Assembly (NCBI GenBank): GCA_036971475.1
Contig: JBAIZL010000001.1
Span: forward strand, 135,194,192 to 135,258,191
Length of the DNA stretch: 64,000 bases
Origin: Prosapia bicincta
Lineage: Eukaryota; Arthropoda; Insecta; Hemiptera; Cercopidae
Direction: 5' to 3'
Shown here: positions 11,740 through 55,560 of the stretch, in pieces
Layout of the letters: every line of letters starts with the position of its first letter
How positions within the stretch are numbered: position 1 is the stretch's first letter
Program-made: the position numbers and the translations under genes
Notes under the pieces: model-generated
Told to the model about the DNA's origin: nothing
The model's input: only the letters and a program-made list of their open reading frames with translations
The model's database searches: none

Positions 11740-12135
11740 ATCCTTGAGCATTATCTATGATATTGTGTGGTAACAATTTAAGGTTGTACAATGGAGCTTT
11801 CAAAGACAACCAGATTGGATCAAAAGAAAAATGTATATACTTCTATGAGAAATACACTTTTAGCTATGGGAAAGTTGGCTCAGGTCAAGAGTGCTAGACT
11901 TTGAACATGAAGATACTCAGACGAATCCGGTCTAAGCCCCAAATTGTAATAACTTAATTATTGAATAAATATTTGAACCACTGTGTTAACATCAATTGTC
12001 ATCCTCTACAAGTTAAAAGAAATGTATTTGAATGTGATTGGATCAACAGAAATATATTTCATTAGTAATTGAAGATTTGTACAAGATTTATATCAGGATA
12101 GTTTGAGCTATTAGAAGGAATTTAATAAATGGAAA
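11740..12135 (+). repeat. SINE-like repeat: tRNA-like head then shared core in antisense
   Basis: 11860-11935 has a tRNA-like arrangement (ggctcaggt, gtgctagactttgaacatga, cgaatccgg). 11950-12130 is the reverse complement of the core seen at 24.6, 54.0, 55.6 and 60.75 kb. About 75% similar by eye to 40.87-41.22 kb. Confidence 0.55.
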
Positions 12136-12414
12136 ATGGTTGTAAACGCAAAGTTGATATTATTTAGTGTCATATTTCAACATTTTTAATGCAATGGCCG
12201 TTGGTGCCTTACTACTACAATTGTTGGTCACATGGAGGACTAATGCCCTCCACTGTTATTTTTCTTCTAAAGTAATACATTTATTTCAGAAAAAAAAAAC
12301 ATAAGAAATTAATTTGGTTAAATAAAATGTTTACGAATATTTTTGGTCATATTTTAAAACATTTTAAGCAAACAATGTTATGATATGTTTACTATGCATT
12401 TTTAAATAAGTTAT

Positions 12415-12625
12415 TAACTACTACTTTTGGTATCACCTGGGAAAAACCACTACTTACTGATATTCTCAGCAGATGAGTTTCACACTAGGTCAGTGCACGG
12501 TTCAATTCAGTAAGTCACGGACAAGACTCAGAAAGACAGTGACAAGGCACTGACATAGTGTGAATCATGTCTACTGAAAATATCAGTAAGTAGTGGTTTT
12601 TTTGCCGAGTGATACCAAAAGTACT
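12415..12625. mobile_element. Inverted-repeat element with hammerhead-like arms (family 3, copy 2)
   Basis: The arms actacttttggtatcacctg and cgagtgataccaaaagtact are near-reverse complements. Each arm holds a family-3 hammerhead-like motif. In the minus arm GAAA, CTCATC and TGCTG are kept. In the plus arm (about 12545-12592) CAGT pairs with ACTG around a variant core. Confidence 0.55.
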
Positions 12626-12945
12626 AATTTATAAAAACCTCAAGATGTACAACACAAAAACTGGAAAAAAATAATAAGCTTTTTAAAAGTATCGATATAT
12701 AAAATGATTTCAAAATTTTGTTCAGAAGCTATGTTATATATACATGGCAAATGTATTACAATATAAAAGGCAAGTTATATCTGCTTGATAAAAATATTTG
12801 AAGTACTAATGGAGGAAATTAAATTGTTGTTCAGAAGCAGAAAGTGGATTTTCTTGTATAATTTCTTCTAATAATGATAAGAGTCCAGAGGTTTTGTAAA
12901 ACAATTTGTCTAACTCTGGGTCTTCTTCACTATCACAAACTGAAA

Positions 12946-13275
12946 AAGCTTGTGAAATTTAGAGTCACTTCAATAGAGTCATTATCATAAAAAAACCCCC
13001 ACTAGCCCAATAATTTACAAGCTAGTGAAATTTAGGGTCCCTTCAATAGAGCCATTATCATAAAAAAACTCACTAGCCCAATAAAGCTTGTGAAATTTAG
13101 GGTCCCTTTAATAGAGTCATTATCATAAAAAAAACCCCACTAGACCAATAATTTACAAGCTTGTGAAATTTAGGGTCCCTTCAATAGATTCATTATCATA
13201 AAAAAAACCACTAGCCTAATAAAGCTTATGATATTTAGAGTCCCTTCAATAGAGTCATTATCATAAAAAACCCAA
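12946..13275 (+). repeat. Tandem array with alternating 73- and 65-bp units
   Basis: Unit starts (aagct) at 12946, 13019, 13084, 13157 and 13222 give spacings of 73, 65, 73 and 65. The two unit types differ by the presence of aatttac near the junction. The array thus behaves as a 138-bp dimer. Confidence 0.9.
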
Positions 13276-13289
13276 TTTTTGCTATTACA

Positions 13290-14935
13290 TTCATTGTTTT
13301 ATGTCACATTCTGACATAATTTTAGTATTAAAAAAATATATATTTATTTACATAAACAATAGCAATTTAAAAGATTGATTTGAAAAATATAATAAACTGG
13401 AATGAGATTAATGGGCGAAGTTAAGGGGGGCAAGAAGGGGCATTAACCACCCCCCAACTTTTTGGACAGGTGTATTATTTTTTTAAAATCAAAATCTTAT
13501 AATAAACTTATTAAAATACTACAAAAATAATAATAGTGCTGACAAGAAATATACTCGGGAGTATTAGTTGTTATTTTGATCTCACAAGTCATGATGTTCA
13601 AAATTAAATTTTAGGGACTGTTTCAGACAAAATTCGGTATTCAACGTTATGTTTCTCATAAAAACAAAATCAGGCTTATTTTTGGACTTATTAGTTTTCA
13701 AATTTCAAAACATATTGACAAATTATAGTCCCCAATGTACGTTCTATGAGAAACAAATCGTTGGATACCACACCCTAATTTTGCAGTTAAAAAAAGTAGT
13801 TTAAAACATGTATCTTATAATGTAAGTTTTTAGATCAATGTTGACAAGCTATTAAATGTTCTTTATCTTTTGGAGGGTTAACCCCCTGGACCCCATTTCA
13901 TACTCCCCAGGGCAAACTTGTGCCCCCAAAGAACAAAACCTGTAACTCCCCCCATGATGAGATCGGTCTCTTGGGTGACAATTGTCCTCCAAAAAAACAG
14001 ATGTTTATAAATAAATTTCTATAAGTTATAATCTTCTTCACTCGACTGCAACTTTAGTACCGATGGTTATTAAATAAACCAAAGAAATGATAGATAACTG
14101 TTGAAGGTCCTCACTATCAGCTATCCCATACAGTTTCAAAATTACCTGGATTGCAAAAGTCCTCCAAACAACCAACACAGTTTTAAGAAAGCATAAGATA
14201 TATTACAAAAGGTTTTCGTATAAAAGAACTACAGAGATTTTCAATCTAATTTTTATTAACTATAAAGTCTTTCACATATACATCCACATTTGTGCATTGT
14301 TTTATAACTATTTGTACTTCATTGTTTACCTCACACACATAAATAAAATCTATAGTCAAGTTAGCAGCAGGTATTACAAATTATTGTGTACATAAAAATT
14401 ACAAAGTTTTATAAAAAAACTGTCTCCAACTTGAATCATATTATTTACACTCTTTAAAATATGTTATTATGTAAACACTTAAATATAGCAGCTCTTAGGC
14501 ACATTTTTACATTTTAATATATGCTAAAGTGTAAGACAAGTAGCTGAAGTTGAAGATGGAAGCAAATAATATTGAACCAAATGTTTCAATTCAGCTTTGT
14601 GCCATCTGGACATTAAAGTATTGGAACTTCTTCTCACCAAATATATTTTGTTTTTAATCAGCTTAAAACAACTTCTTATTCAATATGAGGATATTTATAA
14701 AAGGTTTATAATACTTTTTCTGCCATAGTGAATATTTCAAGTATTAATAAAACAGCATGTTTACAACAAAACATTTATATGTTGGACATTTACAAGACAA
14801 CACAGATGCTTGAATTCTCTAATAATTAAAATATTGGTAGCAGTAAAATATGTCTAACTAGATGCTTAATATTTTAAAAATGGACACATAACTTGCCTAT
14901 AGATAGTATTTTGAGCTTATTTTTTAAACAGCTAT
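13290..14935. other. AT-rich intergenic, nothing recognised
   Basis: No gene or clear repeat. Long homopolymeric A/T stretches. Confidence 0.4.
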
Positions 14936-14939
14936 TTAT

Positions 14940-15120
14940 TAATCACTTTTACATTAGTCTATGACTATCCGAACTTTAAATTTAGTAAATTTATAAAAAC
15001 TTACTGAGACAGAACGTTTTCAATCGCTAAAATTAAAGTTCAGATGGTCACAAACTAATGTAAAAGTGATTAATAAGTTTCATTGAACGTAATGGACTAC
15101 AAAATTCAAGAACAAGGAAG
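14940..15120. mobile_element. Head-to-head PLE terminal-repeat remnant
   Basis: attaatcacttttacattag ... gactatccgaactttaaatt and its inverted partner meet near 15030. It retains gagacagaacgttttc, the 3' half of the family-1 hammerhead on the minus strand. The rest has been lost. Confidence 0.65.
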
Positions 15121-15719
15121 AAATATATTACTATTTAGTCAAACCTGCTCAACATTGAGTCCTGTGGTTCTCATCTTGAACAGTTTATATTGAAATGCCT
15201 ACGACATGGGAGCAAAAGACGCAGCCACTACGATCCGATTGTTAAAATAGACTGGTAACATGTTAGCTTAAGTAGTCCATTTCGGCATTTTGTGCAACTA
15301 TAACAGGTGTTAGGACAGTAACTTTCTGTTAGTAAAAACTAAAAAAGGTTTATTTGGTAATTTCTTCTTGTAACCTTTTAATTTCTGATTAGTAATGGAA
15401 TGACTGCGTATGGCTGTCTTTCTCACATGCCCATCTGGAATAGACATTGCATAGCTCAGGCAGTAGATGTAAAATTTTCAGTAACAGTAGTAGGTCTCTC
15501 ATGTCAGAACGAAACATTGGTTGATGTTTATGTAAAATGTTTTCATATTAGATTCCATCCTTTAGTTTTGTTGCAAATAGCACAGAAATAGTCTCAGTCT
15601 CAAGAAACCAGGGAAGATTAGGCTTACAGTTAAATGGATAATATTTCTGGAAATTATGGCTTGCTTTTTTTAATTGGTAGACCAAGTACAGATGATGAGC
15701 AGTTTTCTTTGTATAAACA

Positions 15720-16220
15720 TTTATTTATTCTTTACATCAAAGTAAGTAAAGTTACAACAGTATTCCCTTCGAGAAAAACTACTTAGTAGAAGTTTCATCA
15801 GAGTAAATTTCAAATGCATTTTTATACATGAATAGATAAAGCCAAACAGGCATGTCTGTATTTCAAAGGCAAGGATTATATTGTATTAGTGGCCCAAACA
15901 ATATTTCAAGTAAAATAAATAAGTACGTAAATCTTTTATATACAGTAACACCTGCAGTTATGATCTGAGTTGAAAATAGAGACATTTCTTGTAGTACCGC
16001 CTTCATACATTAAAGTGTTACTTTACAAGAATGATGTTTAAGTATTTGTTTAAATGTGAAAAGTAATAGTTGAAAATTAAGATATTGTTCTAAACTCTAC
16101 ATAGATCACAAACATATAAAAAAAAATGTATAAAAACTCTTAAGAGTATTAATATTATATAAAATTTCACATTGTAAATGAAATGCAAAAATTGGCACAC
16201 TTAATAAAAAATCTTTCTCT
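15720..16220 (-). other. Probable 3' UTR of the Orct-like gene
   Basis: AT-rich sequence downstream of the stop with no further conserved coding. Minus-strand AATAAA motifs occur at about 15720-15730 (two overlapping) and again near 15350. Either could be the polyadenylation signal, so the end is not certain. Confidence 0.35.
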
Positions 16221-48291
<32,071 letters not shown>

Positions 48292-48789
48292 GATGTCAGG
48301 CTAGTAATATAAACTCTTCAGCGGGCTCTACCTGCAATAGAGACATAAATCATATTAAATTACCTACAAAAAATAATCACTGAAGAAAATATTGTTATTT
48401 TATAATTTTTTTATCAGGTATAACTCATTTTATTAATAACAATTTCCATTTTTATGAAATGTGAAAACTTATGTTCTTTTTACCAAAAAAAGTGTATAAA
48501 GATATACAAAAAATACACACAAAGAGTTTATAATTATTATTGTATTTATTAATCCAAACAGGTTAAACAAGTTAACAGAAAATAAATGTAAGTATCAATT
48601 ATAATATAATAGACACAAAATGTTTAGTTTATACATACAAAACTCAAGAGATGAAAATTAACTATTTAGCTACAGGCATAACTTAAAGAAAATGTATGAT
48701 AAACCACTTTATTTGATGTGTTGCACCATATGCAGGTCCATTTTCAGACCATCCAGCTTTGAACAATTCTCTTGTCTTATTAGTAAAAC

Positions 48790-49385
48790 TATTACTAAAC
48801 TTTATTTACTGTAACAAATTTTATTCAGGGAAAACAGGCCATAGCTTCCAACAAAGATTATAAGATTACATACACTCTATTAAATATGACACTGACTTAT
48901 CTTTTGCTTATTACAAACAGAAACTGGCATACACACTGATCACCTCAACACTAGAACACTATGAAATTTAATAATATACCAAGACACAAAACAAATACGT
49001 ATTAAATGAACAAACCCAATAGAAATTACAAACACTCTTTGACCACATTAAAGAAAACATGTCTTTAAAACCACTGTTTTCTGTCTCAACATCGTTTCCA
49101 AGCAGTAAACCTAGACACTGACAGACATGTTAGACTTACAGGTGCTGTCTGATACAAACGATAACAATTCTATATTTTCCCTCTCATTCATATGATAAAT
49201 TATGTATAATATCATAGCCCATTATGGCGTCATTAGTTTTCCTTAATTAAGGCAAGTTAAGCATTGATATATGCGTCAATTCAGACCCAGAATATTAATT
49301 AATCACTTTTACATTATTTTATGACTATCCGAACCTTAATTTAGTTTGTAAATTTGTTATTACAAAATTCTAGAATATTAATTAC
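48790..49385 (+). mobile_element. Penelope-like element fragment D, 5' of exon 1
   Basis: Plus strand: NKFYSGKTGHSFQQRL (from FYIGQTG), LEHYEI, NEQTQ.KLQTLFDHIKENMS, then terminal phrases ttattttatgactatccgaacc. Multiple stops. Confidence 0.65.
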
Positions 49386-49784
49386 AAAGTGTAGAGATGT
49401 ATTTGTAGATTTAGAGATGATAGTTGTCGTTGCCAAATTTGTAGGAAGGGGAGAGAATAAGACTAAAGCGATAACACAAACTTACCATTGTTTTTGCAGA
49501 TTATTGTTTCTACCACTTTGTTTCAGACCATTTTTATTACTAGTGCTAAGAGGAGTAAAGCGGTCTGAATTTCACAAAATTTAGATGTCTTTTGTGTGTA
49601 AATATATTGAAAGTGTAAGGAGAAATATTATGCAAAATAAGAGTTTTTAATATTTTGTGGAGCATTCAAAGATTATCTGAGAGTTTAGAACATTTTTTGT
49701 GCAGGTGTCAATATTTTGTAGCATAAGAAAACAAGTAAGAGGGGTTCACATGATATTACACAATATTTCCTTATACAACTATTC

Positions 49785-50045
49785 TTTGAGCTTAGCTTGT
49801 GAGGTTATGTTAAAACGATAAAAGACATACACACAACTCACATATTAATCATTTATTGACTCATACCCGTTTCAATGACAAAGTCATCAACATCAGTGAG
49901 TGTTGTTGCTACAAACTCTAACTTACAACTCAGTAAGCAACACTCATTGATGATGATGATGTTAAAGATGACTTTGTCATTGAAACGCGTAAGAATCAAT
50001 AAATTATTAATTTGTAAGTTTTGTGTATGTCTTTTATTTGTTTTA
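49785..50045. mobile_element. Inverted-repeat element with hammerhead arms (family 2, copy 3)
   Basis: acgataaaagacatacacac and gtgtatgtcttttatttgt end a roughly 260-bp inverted repeat. Minus arm 49859-49901: ACTCA / CTGATGT / GATGAC-ttt-GTCATT / GAAA / CGGGTA / TGAGT. The plus arm (49942-49996) has an insertion between box and stem II. Confidence 0.7.
49859..49901 (-). ncRNA. Hammerhead motif, family 2, near-complete
   Basis: Helix I ACTCA with TGAGT; six-pair stem II with a three-base loop; GAAA; C-GG-G then U-A as the predicted cleavage position. One box change (A9 to U). Confidence 0.7.
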
Positions 50046-50059
50046 ATATTGCCTTAGTT

Positions 50060-51770
50060 ATGAATTTTGTTTTTCAATCAAAGGGCACACCTTGTTCAAA
50101 AGTTTCTTCATTAATCCTTAAAGAATTTTTACAAAGTTTAGGTTCCAAGCTCAGTTTACGACTGACCATGAGTTAGTCAATTTTCCTATTAGTTCCTGAC
50201 CCAGACTCTTTCCTTTTTATTATTAAAAATATTCAGCAATGGTTCACCCAATGTAACTATTAAACTTACAACCTCCAGGTCTGCTTTGGGTAAAGCAAAA
50301 AATCCAGCTATGTGAGTATAACACAAGGAGCTGTCATTCCTTTAAAGGCAATTAAATCAACACTGTAAAATGTTGTAGAAAATTTTTATGTAGTGTGAGG
50401 GGTTCAAGACCACTCAATATTTTCCACAAAATTTTGTGTAATATTACAAATACATATTTTTAAGTATGAGGGCCACATAGCTTCAGACTCTACAAATTTT
50501 AATATTTGTCACATATTGTTTGAAAAAATATTACAAAAATAACAAATGAATTTGTTTACATGCAACAGAAAAAATATTCATAAATTTTTCAATAACAAAA
50601 ACCTCTGTTTTTTTTAAACTTGTATATATTTTGAGTTGATTAGAAAATTTGTAATAGCATGTGGAATCGAAAATTTATTAGGGGTAAAACTTCAGGAAAC
50701 CCATTTTTTCTTATATGACGTTCTCAAAAAATTATTTTATCTATCTTTTCTAAAAAACCTGTAGAACAAATAATTTCTTGTGCTAAAATGTACAAGAAAA
50801 ATAGATTTGAAATTGAAAATTCTGAAAACAGAATGAAGTCTTCTAAGAGATTTTTTATTTGTTTCTTGACAAATTTATCACCAGTTGAGGTTTTTTTTAA
50901 AACCACAAAATTCACGAATTCCTGCTTTTGAAACCATAAAATTATTTGGAGCTTCTTTCTTCATACCACTAGTTTCTTAATTCAAGCAGAAACAAACCAT
51001 TGTATTTGTGTACATTGCCTGTGTATATACCATATGCCAGGACATAGACCATTGCAGAGTTTGACTGTAGCCTAGGCCTGGTTAAAGTGAATTTAATTAT
51101 ATAATTTTATTTACTCAAATACCAGGCTCTGATGTAAAAGATTATTACATATTTTGTTAACTCTAAATCATAAATGTTCACACAACAAAACCCCATTTCT
51201 CTAGTTTTTAAAATTAATTTTTATTATAATTTTCACAATTAACGTCTTGCTTCTACGGTTTCCCAGAAAGTTTTTAAAACGTTAAATGTCACAGAGGAAA
51301 GGTGTTTTTCTTACTGAAATTTTTATTTAAAAGAAAGAAATTGTATTTCTTAAAATTTTAATACGGTTTATTAAAAAAATATTTTTTTCGATTCTGGAAA
51401 AAAGCCTTTCGCAATACAAAAACGGATTCGAGTAACCATTACTGAAACATTTTAAAAATTTTCTCGTGTTAGTAGCTATTTCGTTACTGTTTCTCTTACT
51501 TCTTTCACTTTATCCTTAAAAGTTTTTAACTACTTTTCATTAAAATCTGTGGAGTTTGTAATACATTTGCTAGTTTTACGTTTAATGCTTATTTCACTTC
51601 ACTTCACTTCAATAGTTTCGGAAAACTAAAAAATGTTAAAATTATTACTGACCTTTACTGCAATAATTATTTTACGGCACCGACGGGTATTAAATTAGAC
51701 TTAAGAGAGTTAACTATTTTTGGCTGTGTAACACATTCACAATGTAAATCTTGTAACAAATATACAACTT
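50060..51770. other. 5' flank or intron upstream of exon 1, nothing recognised
   Basis: AT-rich with no supported gene. If the leader exon near 51.77 kb is real, this is part of the first intron. Confidence 0.4.
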
Positions 51771-51772
51771 AC

Positions 51773-51900
51773 AGCTTCCTTGGAGCCAGTTACAATTTCT
51801 TAGTCGACGTATGCATGGTATTTCACAAACACTAAATGATACAGAATTTAATTGTAAAAACGGTTAGATTTCGGTAGATAACTTGTTTACTTACTGCGCG
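51773..51900 (-). promoter_or_regulatory. Candidate 5' non-coding exon and promoter area of the Orct-like gene
   Basis: Exon 1 has an acceptor upstream of its ATG, so a leader exon is expected. A strong minus-strand donor, AAGCT|gtaagt, lies at 51773-51772. The sequence behind it (51.85-52.0 kb) has more CpG than the surrounding introns. The transcription start cannot be placed. This is inference from splice signals only. Confidence 0.3.
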
Positions 51901-52556
51901 CCTCGTCTGATTGCCTAGAGCAAGTAGATAACGCAATACAGAGGCAGGCTTTAGTGAAGGTTATGTCAGATGGCGGTACAGCTGTATTAACGTAGCAAGT
52001 GTTATACGTGCACACTAGAGATTATCGATTTATGGTGTTTTAATGTGTTTATAAATGGAAAGTTGATAAACAACTAGCCTATGTGATTCGTTCTAACTGC
52101 CAATTGCGTTGATTGTTTTCTATGCGCGATGGAATTAAGCCTCCATCAGAAACGAAAACTTTGGGTTTAAACAAGTATTTCTTGAAGTTTTTGTATTGCT
52201 AAGTAAGGCATAAAAAAGTTGGTGGCTATTAATACTCAAAACCACAATGTACAGTTGATATAACTTTGTCAGTATTTGACCAGTTTGAATTTAGAATAAA
52301 AAGCATAAAAGAATTTAAAACCATAATTCTGAAAATTTTTGAATACGTACAAGGGAGTCAGTAACGCATCCAGAAATCCCTTAGGGAAGGATTATTACGT
52401 CATATGAGGGAGGATGGGAGCTAGTTGTATACACAAGGCAAAAGTTTTATAATTAAATACCTTTCTAACTCTTAAAATTGCAAATATAGGGCTACCTACT
52501 TTGTTCCTAACTATGATGTCAAACAGGGACTTCACGAAATCACTGCTGGTGAATTT

Positions 52557-53165
52557 TACATGGTCTCAAACACCACCGTCTGTAAACTGATCAAACGGAC
52601 CATTTGAAAACGGATCAAACGGACCGCCTGGAAATGGATCAAGCGGTCCATCTGTAAGTGGATAAAACGGACAGTTGGGAAACGGATCAAACGGACCGTC
52701 TGTAATCTGATCAAACGGACTATTTGAAAACGGATCAAACGGAACGCCTGGAAACTGATCAAATGGACCGTCTGGAAGATCAATGGACCGTCTGGAAGAT
52801 CAAATAGATCGTCTGGAGACCCATTAAACGGACCGTCTGTAAACTGATTAAACGAACTATATGAAAACTGATCATCTTCAAACGGATCGAACGGACCGCG
52901 TGGAAACTGATCAAACGGACCGTCTGGGAATGGATCAAGCAATCCAACTGTAAGTGGATAAAACGGACAGTTGGGAAACGGATCAAACGGACCGTCTGTA
53001 ATCTGATCAAACGGGCTATTTGAAATCGGATCAAACGGAACGCCTGGAAACTGATCAAATGGACCGTCTGGAAGATCAATGGACCGTCTGGAAGATCAAA
53101 TAGACCGTCTGGAAACCCATTAAACGGGCCGTCCGGAAACGATTAAACGAACCTTCTGGAAGCGG
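52557..53165. repeat. 24-bp minisatellite, about 25 copies, with a 296-bp higher-order copy
   Basis: Unit ctgatcaaacggaccgtctg plus gaaa. The block from acagttggga at 52671 recurs at 52967. Because 24 is divisible by three, the minus strand gives octapeptide repeats (PDGPFDQF, or FQTVRLIR in another frame). The short frames here derive from this. No flanking gene supports coding. Confidence 0.95.
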
Positions 53166-53199
53166 ATCCACCACCTTCAAGTTACGTCACAGTTCTATT

Positions 53200-53985
53200 T
53201 TTAGTTAAGTTAAATATGAAAGAAAATACCTTTTGTAAAATAAATTTAAAAAATTTAAATATCGCAGAACGTTTGTGTTTCTGATGTCAAATATTCGGCT
53301 GTCGCCAAACTAGGTTACTCATATTTATGCATTTACATATTATTATTGATGCATTCGCATATTTTTCAACAGTTCTCGCTTTGTATAGAAACCGTCTTGA
53401 AGGTATAGTACTTGGATTTCCTTATGTGAGTTTGAAATTTGTTACAAAACTTACCCATTGGAAGTAATACTTAGTCGATAAAAGATGAAAAGAAACTTTT
53501 TATCTGGAAGTGAGTTTATCCCAAACCTCCTCTCGCCGCACCCCTAACGTTAAGGGAACGAGCACTAACTTTATTGTAAACAAATTTCGGAAAGCCTTAT
53601 ATTCGCATAGAAAACTACTTTTAGTTGCACTGGCTTGGCTAAGCATTACAAAACTGAACTATAGTTAGCTCATGATTATTAAATAGTTGCTTCATCATTT
53701 CCATATTTTAGCATAACTTGTACAATGCCACATGTATCGTGGACAGTAACTTACGTTTTATAGTCAGGTGTCCATTAAGAAACCTATAACTAGCTGAAAT
53801 TTGCAATTACACGTAACTTGTATCCACGGACGTCGCTAGATACACGTAACTCGCATACACAGCCTCAAGGGCCTTGACTCAGTTCCTTAACTAATGATAA
53901 TTTCTCGCTCCGGTATAAAAGGAGAACGACCTTGGTCATAGATACATCCTCAAAATGCAGAACAAGAATTTACCATTTTTCATTC
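53200..53985. other. Intergenic, nothing recognised
   Basis: Mixed composition, no supported feature. Confidence 0.4.
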
Positions 53986-53989
53986 CTTT

Positions 53990-54240
53990 CTAATTTTCAC
54001 AAAAGGGTCAAAGTATGCAATATAGTTATTTCGTCCCATTTAGCTTAAAATAACTGATAACATAAGATTTCATAAAACAACTGATTTTATGTTATAGGCT
54101 ATGAGCTATAACAACTGTTTTAAAGGATAGGTTATGTTACTTTATTAATGTTAATTGTTTAATATTATTTAATAAAAAGTAACTAAAATAATTTTTTTCT
54201 TTGTCGATTTAAGTAGGAATTGACTTTTAATTTTTTTCTT
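53990..54240 (+). repeat. Shared-core/extension repeat copy
   Basis: acaaaagggtcaaagtatgc, tatagttatttcgtcccatt and ttaagtaggaattgactttt match 24.78, 55.73, 55.95 and 60.93 kb. Confidence 0.7.
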
Positions 54241-54246
54241 GTTACG

Positions 54247-54445
54247 TGTTTACTCTCAACACTAAACAGTTCGGATAACAGTTCGCGAGAACTAGTATAA
54301 ATTCATCGTGTAATTGAACGTAACTGGGAGCAAGCTTTTATTACTTGTTTACTCTCCACAATAAACAGTTCGGCTAACAGTTCACGAGAACTAGTATAAA
54401 TTCATCGTGTAATTGAACGTAACTGAGAGCAAGTTCTTAGAATTA
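54247..54445 (+). repeat. 99-bp direct tandem duplication
   Basis: tgtttactctc.aca.taaac starts at 54247 and 54346. The two copies are over 90% alike by eye. Each contains the near-palindrome cagttcgcgagaactag. Confidence 0.9.
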
Positions 54446-55189
54446 ACAACTCCATGGGATATACTGGTAGCCTATATGTATACCTCTAGGTTTTCTTTGG
54501 CAAATTTTGGTTTCCAGTTGTACAGCATCGTGTAACAATCATTTCTAAAAAACTCCGGGCTTGGCACGTTTTCCTTCTTCCTATGTTAACAGGTTTCAGT
54601 GACTAGTTTTCCTTGACTTGACCTTGACCTGTTCAAAAGAAAAAGCTGGTTGTAGGCTGAAAATAATATTGCTTCAACTGTTTATTGGTGGAGACGATCT
54701 TGATAATGCTAAGTGCAGTAACGCCATAGATAATGCAGTGGTGTAGTCTACCGTCCCTCTTTGTACCCCATTCACAGGAGGTAAGCACCTGTTTTTGACG
54801 CAGTAGAGAGGGTGTTTATTTCAGATAAATGGTGCAAGTTATAACTTACCCCTGTTCCTTACATAGGCCTACTCCTTTCCTCCTTATATTTGATACAGAT
54901 CAGGTTTACCTCAGTCGTAATCCATTCCTTTATATTTGACCAGGAGGTTTTTGGTCGACTTAACCCCATCCACATCCACAACATTAAATATTTCTTGCTA
55001 TTCCAGTGATGTACAGCATAGGAAGCCAGAAATACTCAATTTGGAAATCATTATTTTGAAAAAACTACTGAGAAATATCTTACAAGAAAAGGAAAAAAGA
55101 TATAAGAAGAAATGTCTGAATATAGTCTTTCTAAAAGCACCCTTAACTACCCACAACAATAAGAGCACATCAGGTAATTTCATAGATTT

Positions 55190-55560
55190 TTTTCAATTCC
55201 TTCTATTAGTTCACACTCTCCCTATATATCTAATCTATACAAGAAACCTCTCCTCTACAATAGCTAGGTTACGTACTGGACATTTCAAGGGCATAGAGAT
55301 ATCACCGACTAATATAAAATCTTATCCAATTTGCAAGTACTGTCCCCAATCACAACTAATCCCAGATCACGTTTTTGACTGCCAAGCCATTTTACGTCAC
55401 CTCCTTCAACTTGAAATACTTCATAGCCATCGGGGCTCCAGAACTGGCAGATCTTGTCATCAGAAGTTTTGGAGGAATCTGAACTTTTTGTACTTTGCAA
55501 CATCAATAGACACGACGACAACAACGTCTAATCTATATATCTTGTTCAAAAATTTCAATC
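55190..55560 (+). pseudogene. LINE (Jockey/R1-like) ORF2 C-terminus, 5' truncated
   Basis: Open plus-strand frame reading TIARLRTGHFKGIEISPTNI, YPICKYCPQSQLIPDHVFDC: the RLRTGH motif and C-x2-C-x8-H-x4-C-type knuckle that end ORF2 of many non-LTR retrotransposons. It ends near 55564. Flanks on both sides belong to the shared-core repeat, so the fragment sits inside that repeat's (TA) position. Confidence 0.7.

Noticed and set aside
12946..13275. CRISPR-like array because of regular spacing
   Set aside because: Eukaryotic context; the intervening sequence is repeated too, so there are no unique spacers. It is a tandem repeat.
15400..15591. 63-codon frame just beyond the transporter stop
   Set aside because: No homology recognised, opposite strand, in probable 3' UTR or flank. 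Length is compatible with chance.
52556..53079. Minus-strand octapeptide frames as a real repetitive protein gene
   Set aside because: No start context, no unique flanking coding sequence, and the repeat's higher-order copy shifts frame. Kept only as a minisatellite with a question mark.
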